A DNA stretch of 8,473 nucleotides from Clostridia bacterium (lineage in GTDB: Bacteria; Bacillota; Clostridia; Saccharofermentanales; UBA5734), in the NCBI GenBank assembly GCA_017997315.1, contig JAGOFF010000092.1:1-8473 (forward strand), in the 5' to 3' direction. Under the pieces are notes generated by a model. That model was not told the DNA's origin and did no database searches. It saw nothing but the letters and a program-made list of their open reading frames with translations. Below, piece after piece: positions 5,416 to 8,473 of this stretch. Positions within the stretch are counted from its first letter, which is position 1, and every line of letters starts with the position of its first letter. The translations under genes and the position numbers were made by a program.

Positions 5416-6492
5416 TCAGGACCCGTACAGGAAGCCCTGCAGGTGCTCCACGTTTGTGCGCAGATCCATGTGGAACGTGTAGTCATAACTCGTGTAGCTG
5501 CCGGCCAGCGGGACGCTCGCCTGCTCAAGCGGGTATCCGAGCAGCGCGGGGGCGGACAGGATCAGCGAAGACATCTCGGACCTTTCCAGTCCGGTATATA
5601 CGTTGGGGAGGATTTCCTCGAGGAGGTTGGCCATCTCGACCGCTCCCATGCCGCGGGCCTTCTGCATGAGCAGCTCGAGTACATGACGCTGGCGCGAGGT
5701 CCGCTGGAAATCGCTGTCGATCTTGCGGATGCGGCAGTACCACTCGGTGAAAAAGCCGTCCAGATGCTGGAGACCGGGCTGCAGCCCCATGACTTCCGCC
5801 TCGGCCGCGGTCAGGTCGATGTCGAGCCCGCCGACGCTGTTGATGATCCGGTCGAATCCGTCGAATCCCACCGCGATGTAGTTGTCGATCCGCACCCGGA
5901 AGTTCGCTTCGATCGTCTCCATCAGCAGATAGGGACCGCCATAGGCATAGGAACTGTTGATCTTCTCGATCCCGTCCGTGCTGCCCGGAATCAGGATCCC
6001 GGTGTCCCGCAGGATGGAAGCCATGCGGATGACGTTGTCGCGCCGGTTGATCGACAGGATGATGATCGTGTCGGAATTGGAGTAGTAATCGCTCGCATAA
6101 GAGTCGCTGCCGATCAGCAGGATGTTCCGGATGTCCGGATCCGTCCGGACCGGGATGTCGGAGACATCGTAGAGCGAGACCCAGTCGACCGTGGTTTCGA
6201 CCGGTTCCGTTGTTTCGCCCTGGCTGGTTCTCCGCGTGGTGCGCCGGGTAGTAGGGGCTTTCGTGGCGCGGGTCATGGTCAGCATGGATGGATTGCGGGT
6301 CTCATAATGGATTTTACCGAGAAGATGGTTATAGTAGAGGGCGACGCCCGCCAGCCCGACGAACAGAACTCCGAGCATTATGGTTCCCAGGACGAGCAGA
6401 CGGTGGTGTATGTGCTTGCGCCTGCCGCGCATGAACCGTTCTTCCCGGGTCGCCTGTCCGTTTGAGACCGGATTGGTCTGATTCGACTTCAC
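5416..6492 (-). CDS. LytR-CpsA-Psr (LCP) family cell-wall polymer ligase
   Basis: With the GTG start at 6492 the protein has 358 residues: a basic cytoplasmic N-terminus (MRGRRKHIHHR), one membrane helix (about 32-54), a Thr/Arg-rich extracytoplasmic linker (about 72-101, including TTRRTTRRT), and an LCP domain from about residue 121. Domain landmarks are NILLIGSDS (123-131), SDTIIILSINRR, SILRD (Arg162, Asp163), KINSSYAYGGP (177-187), VGGLDIDL, and CRIRKIDSDFQRTSRQR (253-269). LCP enzymes transfer undecaprenyl-pyrophosphate-linked polymers (teichoic acids, capsule, glycans) to peptidoglycan outside the membrane. The RxD Arg seen in many members is Asn139 here. The GTG is chosen because GGGGGA lies 8 nt upstream. 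A TTG at 6525 would sit almost at the predicted transcription start, and ATG 6432 has a poorer site. Physiological polymer unknown. Confidence 0.92.
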   Translation of the reverse strand: MKSNQTNPVSNGQATREERFMRGRRKHIHHRLLVLGTIMLGVLFVGLAGVALYYNHLLGKIHYETRNPSMLTMTRATKAPTTRRTTRRTSQGETTEPVETTVDWVSLYDVSDIPVRTDPDIRNILLIGSDSYASDYYSNSDTIIILSINRRDNVIRMASILRDTGILIPGSTDGIEKINSSYAYGGPYLLMETIEANFRVRIDNYIAVGFDGFDRIINSVGGLDIDLTAAEAEVMGLQPGLQHLDGFFTEWYCRIRKIDSDFQRTSRQRHVLELLMQKARGMGAVEMANLLEEILPNVYTGLERSEMSSLILSAPALLGYPLEQASVPLAGSYTSYDYTFHMDLRTNVEHLQGFLYGS

Positions 6493-6500
6493 GTTGAAAA

Positions 6501-6506
6501 TCCCCC
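6501..6506 (-). promoter_or_regulatory. Ribosome binding site supporting the GTG start of the LCP gene
   Basis: GGGGGA on the minus strand, 8 nt before GTG at 6492-6490. It is not a perfect AGGAGG but is the best purine run near any candidate start of this gene. Confidence 0.55.
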
Positions 6507-6533
6507 GCCCCGCATCCTCAAGCAATAATCGTG

Positions 6534-6563
6534 ATTCTACACCGTCGCCGCGGAGAGCGTCAA
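6534..6563 (-). promoter_or_regulatory. Promoter of the LCP gene
   Basis: On the minus strand TTGACG (6563-6558) and TAGAAT (6539-6534) are separated by 18 bp; each hexamer matches five of six consensus bases. Transcription should begin near 6527, leaving about 35 nt before the GTG at 6492. The -35 box lies only 12 bp from the oppositely directed -10 box of the HAD gene. Confidence 0.65.
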
Positions 6564-6571
6564 ACCCGGTA

Positions 6572-6580
6572 TGCTATAAT
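6572..6580 (+). promoter_or_regulatory. Extended -10 promoter of the HAD-cdaR-like gene pair
   Basis: TGCTATAAT is a perfect TATAAT with the upstream TGn extension. No good -35 hexamer is found 16-18 bp upstream, which is typical of extended -10 promoters. Transcription should start near 6587, about 45 nt before the HAD start at 6632. Confidence 0.65.
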
Positions 6581-6631
6581 GAGACGGCTCAAAGAGGCTG
6601 TGAACGACACCGGAAGGCAGGAACGCCCGTC

Positions 6632-7474
6632 ATGGACAGCGGCATCCGACTGATCCTCACCGATATGGACGGCACCTTGCTGTCACCCGACCTGACTGTC
6701 TCCCCATCCAACCGGCAGGCGATCCGGGACGCCCGCGCGGCGGGCGTCGAAACCGCGATCGCCACTGGACGGCTGGACCTGCTTGTCCTTGATTATGTCC
6801 GCCAGCTGGATATCCGGCTGCCCGTGGTCTCGTGCAACGGCGCGCTGATCCGGGATTGCTCGACCGGGGAGGTCGTCCACATGAAGTCCGTCCCCGCGGA
6901 TTCCGCCGAGGCGGTGCTGGACCTGTGCCTCGAGCTGGGGATCGACGCCCTGGCATATGCCCCGGACGCGGTCTACCACCCCCGATACAGCCGCCGTGTC
7001 TCTTTTTTCAACGATTACAACCGGCTTGCCGCAGCGGGCGGGACGCCTCCGGTGCCCCTCCATGCCTATGACCGGTCCGATGTGCGGGCGATCGCCGCCG
7101 CCGGTGTTTTCAAGATCTTCCTTGCCCGTCTTCGCGACGGGGATATCGAGCAGGCCGCCCGGCGCATCCGCGCCGAGGTGCCGGATATCGGTACCGTGAA
7201 CTCGGTCGGGGATTCGCTCGACGTCATGCATGCGGAGGTTTCCAAGGGAGAGGCGCTCCGGATCCTCGCTGCGCACGCGGGGTTGACACCGTCGCAGGTG
7301 GCCGCGTTCGGCGACAGTGAAAACGACGTCAGCATGTTCGAGGCGGCCGGCGTGTCGTTCGCCATGGGGAACGCGCGGCCGGATGTCCGCGCCGCGGCCA
7401 CGCACGTCACCGCGTCCAACCGGGAGGACGGTTTCGCAGAGGCGGTCCGCCGCCATATCCTCCGGGAGAGTTGA
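6632..7474 (+). CDS. Cof-type HAD-superfamily phosphatase (HAD-IIB)
   Basis: A 280-residue cytoplasmic hydrolase of the expected Cof/YidA length. All four HAD motifs are visible: DMDGT with nucleophile Asp11 and acid/base Asp13, Thr45 in AIATGR, Lys205 in VSKGEAL, and GDSEND with Mg-binding Asp228 and Asp232. A type-IIB cap domain is inserted between motifs II and III (about residues 80-190). Relatives dephosphorylate sugar phosphates, flavin precursors or pyridoxal phosphate, often with broad specificity, so the substrate cannot be named. The ATG at 6632 is chosen because CAGGAA lies 8 nt upstream and the fold begins immediately (IRLILTDMDG). The open frame extends upstream to 6494, but that part lies before the promoter. 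The CdaR-like gene follows after 5 bp, so the two probably share a transcript. Confidence 0.93.
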   Translation: MDSGIRLILTDMDGTLLSPDLTVSPSNRQAIRDARAAGVETAIATGRLDLLVLDYVRQLDIRLPVVSCNGALIRDCSTGEVVHMKSVPADSAEAVLDLCLELGIDALAYAPDAVYHPRYSRRVSFFNDYNRLAAAGGTPPVPLHAYDRSDVRAIAAAGVFKIFLARLRDGDIEQAARRIRAEVPDIGTVNSVGDSLDVMHAEVSKGEALRILAAHAGLTPSQVAAFGDSENDVSMFEAAGVSFAMGNARPDVRAAATHVTASNREDGFAEAVRRHILRES

Positions 7475-7479
7475 GCGCG

Positions 7480-8473
7480 ATGGAACGGACCCTGTCCGAA
7501 GCCGGCGCGCAGCATATCGTTGACGAAGTCGGGACCCTGACGAACCGCCGAATGCTGATCGCGCGGCCGGACGGCCGGATCATCGCGGCTTGCGACCGTT
7601 CGCTCGTCGGGCGGTCCGTCCGGACGGATCCGGACGGGGAACGGCCGGCGCCGGCCGGGGAGGACGATGATCCGCCGTTCCGGGCAGCCGCGGTGTTCCC
7701 GGTGACGATTTCCGGTGAAACCGCCTGCTACGTCGGATTGTGCGGAGAGGGCGGATCGGATGAAGAATCCGATGACGCGCTCGCCGCGACGCGCGTTCTG
7801 GGTGTCATGACCGGGGTCCTGATCGAATCGATCCGGGAACGGCAGAAAGAGGCGGATGTGCGCGGGGCACGGGACCGTTTCCTTGAGGAATGGCTCTTCT
7901 CCTCGACGCTCCCCGACGACAAATCACTGGAGACCCGCGGCCGCCAGCTCGGCATCGACGTCAACCGGGCGAGGACGGCGGGGATGCTTCTCCTGGATCC
8001 CGCCATCACCGACGAGGCCGGCATAGACACGGATTACTCGCTGGTCGTCGAAGGAGCCCTGGATCTGCTGCGCAAGTCCGGCGTCGGCGGGCGGGACGCT
8101 CCTGTCACCGCGATCGGAAACCGGATCGTCCTGCTGATCGACACCGACTCGACGTCCGAAGCGCGCGAACGGCTGGATGCCGCCCGCCAGGCGGTGGAAG
8201 GCGCTTTCCCGATCCGGGCGGCGGGAGGCATCGGAATGCCGCGCAAGACGTTTGCGGAGATGCGGGACTCCACCCGGGAGGCCGAGAGGGCTGCGCGTAA
8301 TGCCCAATCCTCCCGCCGGCGCGACATCCTGGCGTTCGGAGACATCACTCTGGAGCTTTTTCTGCAGGAGGTCCCGGCGCGGGTCTGGCGGGAGTTCCGC
8401 AGCCGTGTGCTCCGCGGACTATCCGATGCGGAAGCCGCGGAGTGGACCCGGCTGCTGGCCGTGTATTTCCAGA
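7480..8473 (+). CDS. CdaR/PucR-family transcriptional regulator (sugar-diacid-recognition type), 3' end cut by window edge
   Basis: An open frame without stops from ATG 7480 to the right edge gives 331 residues. Residues about 5-125 resemble the sugar-diacid-recognition domain (AQHIVDEVGTL... ...LIARPDGRIIAACDRSLVG...). RDRFLEEWLF (132-141) begins a CdaR GGDEF-like domain, with LGIDVNRARTAGMLLLD typical of it. DILAFGDITLELFLQEVP, just before the edge, is the usual lead-in to the C-terminal PucR helix-turn-helix, which lies beyond the window. CdaR proteins activate uptake and catabolism of glucarate, galactarate or glycerate in response to the ligand, but the ligand here is unknown. The recognition domain contains an acidic stretch (GEDDD, about residue 60). 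GGGAGAG (7464-7470) inside the HAD gene's end serves as ribosome binding site. It is likely co-transcribed with the HAD gene. Confidence 0.88.
   Translation, partial: MERTLSEAGAQHIVDEVGTLTNRRMLIARPDGRIIAACDRSLVGRSVRTDPDGERPAPAGEDDDPPFRAAAVFPVTISGETACYVGLCGEGGSDEESDDALAATRVLGVMTGVLIESIRERQKEADVRGARDRFLEEWLFSSTLPDDKSLETRGRQLGIDVNRARTAGMLLLDPAITDEAGIDTDYSLVVEGALDLLRKSGVGGRDAPVTAIGNRIVLLIDTDSTSEARERLDAARQAVEGAFPIRAAGGIGMPRKTFAEMRDSTREAERAARNAQSSRRRDILAFGDITLELFLQEVPARVWREFRSRVLRGLSDAEAAEWTRLLAVYFQ

Noticed and set aside
5408..5421. Possible terminator hairpin TCCTG-CGGT-CAGGA
   Set aside because: The stem is only 5 bp, no T-tract follows on either strand, and it reaches into the LCP stop codon.
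5443..6465. 340-codon plus-strand open frame opposite the LCP gene
   Set aside because: The minus strand has a full LCP domain with a membrane helix. The plus frame is Asp/Val/Arg-rich with no family resemblance.
6494..6631. Upstream extension of the HAD reading frame
   Set aside because: It lies over and before the predicted promoter and the divergent LCP start. The HAD fold begins right after the ATG at 6632, which has its own ribosome binding site.
6683..7456. 257-codon antisense open frame opposite the HAD gene
   Set aside because: All four HAD motifs lie on the plus strand. The antisense frame is featureless and Arg/Gly/Asp-rich.

Overview
The window reads as ordinary chromosomal DNA of a high-GC bacterium, most likely a Bacillota (Clostridia-like) lineage. 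That is an inference from several signs. Ribosome binding sites are strong AGGAGG/AAGGAG types, promoters are sigma-A-like (TTGACA-17-TAAAAT upstream of the marR gene), and TTG and GTG starts are used. The gene families also fit: a MarR regulator with a heterodimeric BmrCD/LmrCD-type ABC exporter, an LCP wall-polymer ligase with a clostridial-looking sequence, a Cof-type HAD phosphatase and a CdaR regulator. No rRNA, tRNA, insertion sequence, CRISPR array or phage gene was seen.

Layout. Positions 1-886 (minus strand) hold the 5' part of a uroporphyrinogen-decarboxylase-superfamily gene that runs off the left edge. A 249-bp divergent intergenic region (887-1135) follows. It carries a strong promoter, two copies of a 12-bp AT-rich repeat at the predicted transcription start, an 8-bp-stem hairpin just before the marR ribosome binding site, and, on the opposite strand, two palindromes and a second possible start for the decarboxylase-like gene. 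Positions 1136-5385 (plus strand) are a three-gene operon: a MarR-family regulator and two half-size ABC exporters. The first two genes overlap by 4 bp and the second and third abut with no gap.

Only 30 bp separate this operon from a convergent LytR-CpsA-Psr (LCP) gene (5416-6492, minus). The LCP gene and a Cof-type HAD phosphatase gene (6632-7474, plus) are transcribed divergently from closely packed promoters around 6534-6580. A CdaR-type regulator gene begins 5 bp after the HAD gene (7480) and runs off the right edge before its C-terminal helix-turn-helix.

How the parts work together. The MarR protein probably represses its own operon from the repeats at 1046-1074, so an inducing compound would raise the level of the exporter. 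The two ABC subunits carry complementary defects: Asp and Gln replace the catalytic Glu and His in the first, and LSQGQ replaces LSGGQ in the second. This is the known signature of a heterodimer with one degenerate and one competent ATP site, so the subunits should work only as a pair. The other genes have no clear functional link to the exporter. I found no convincing undescribed multi-gene system. The least ordinary signals are the leader structures in the 887-1135 intergenic region.
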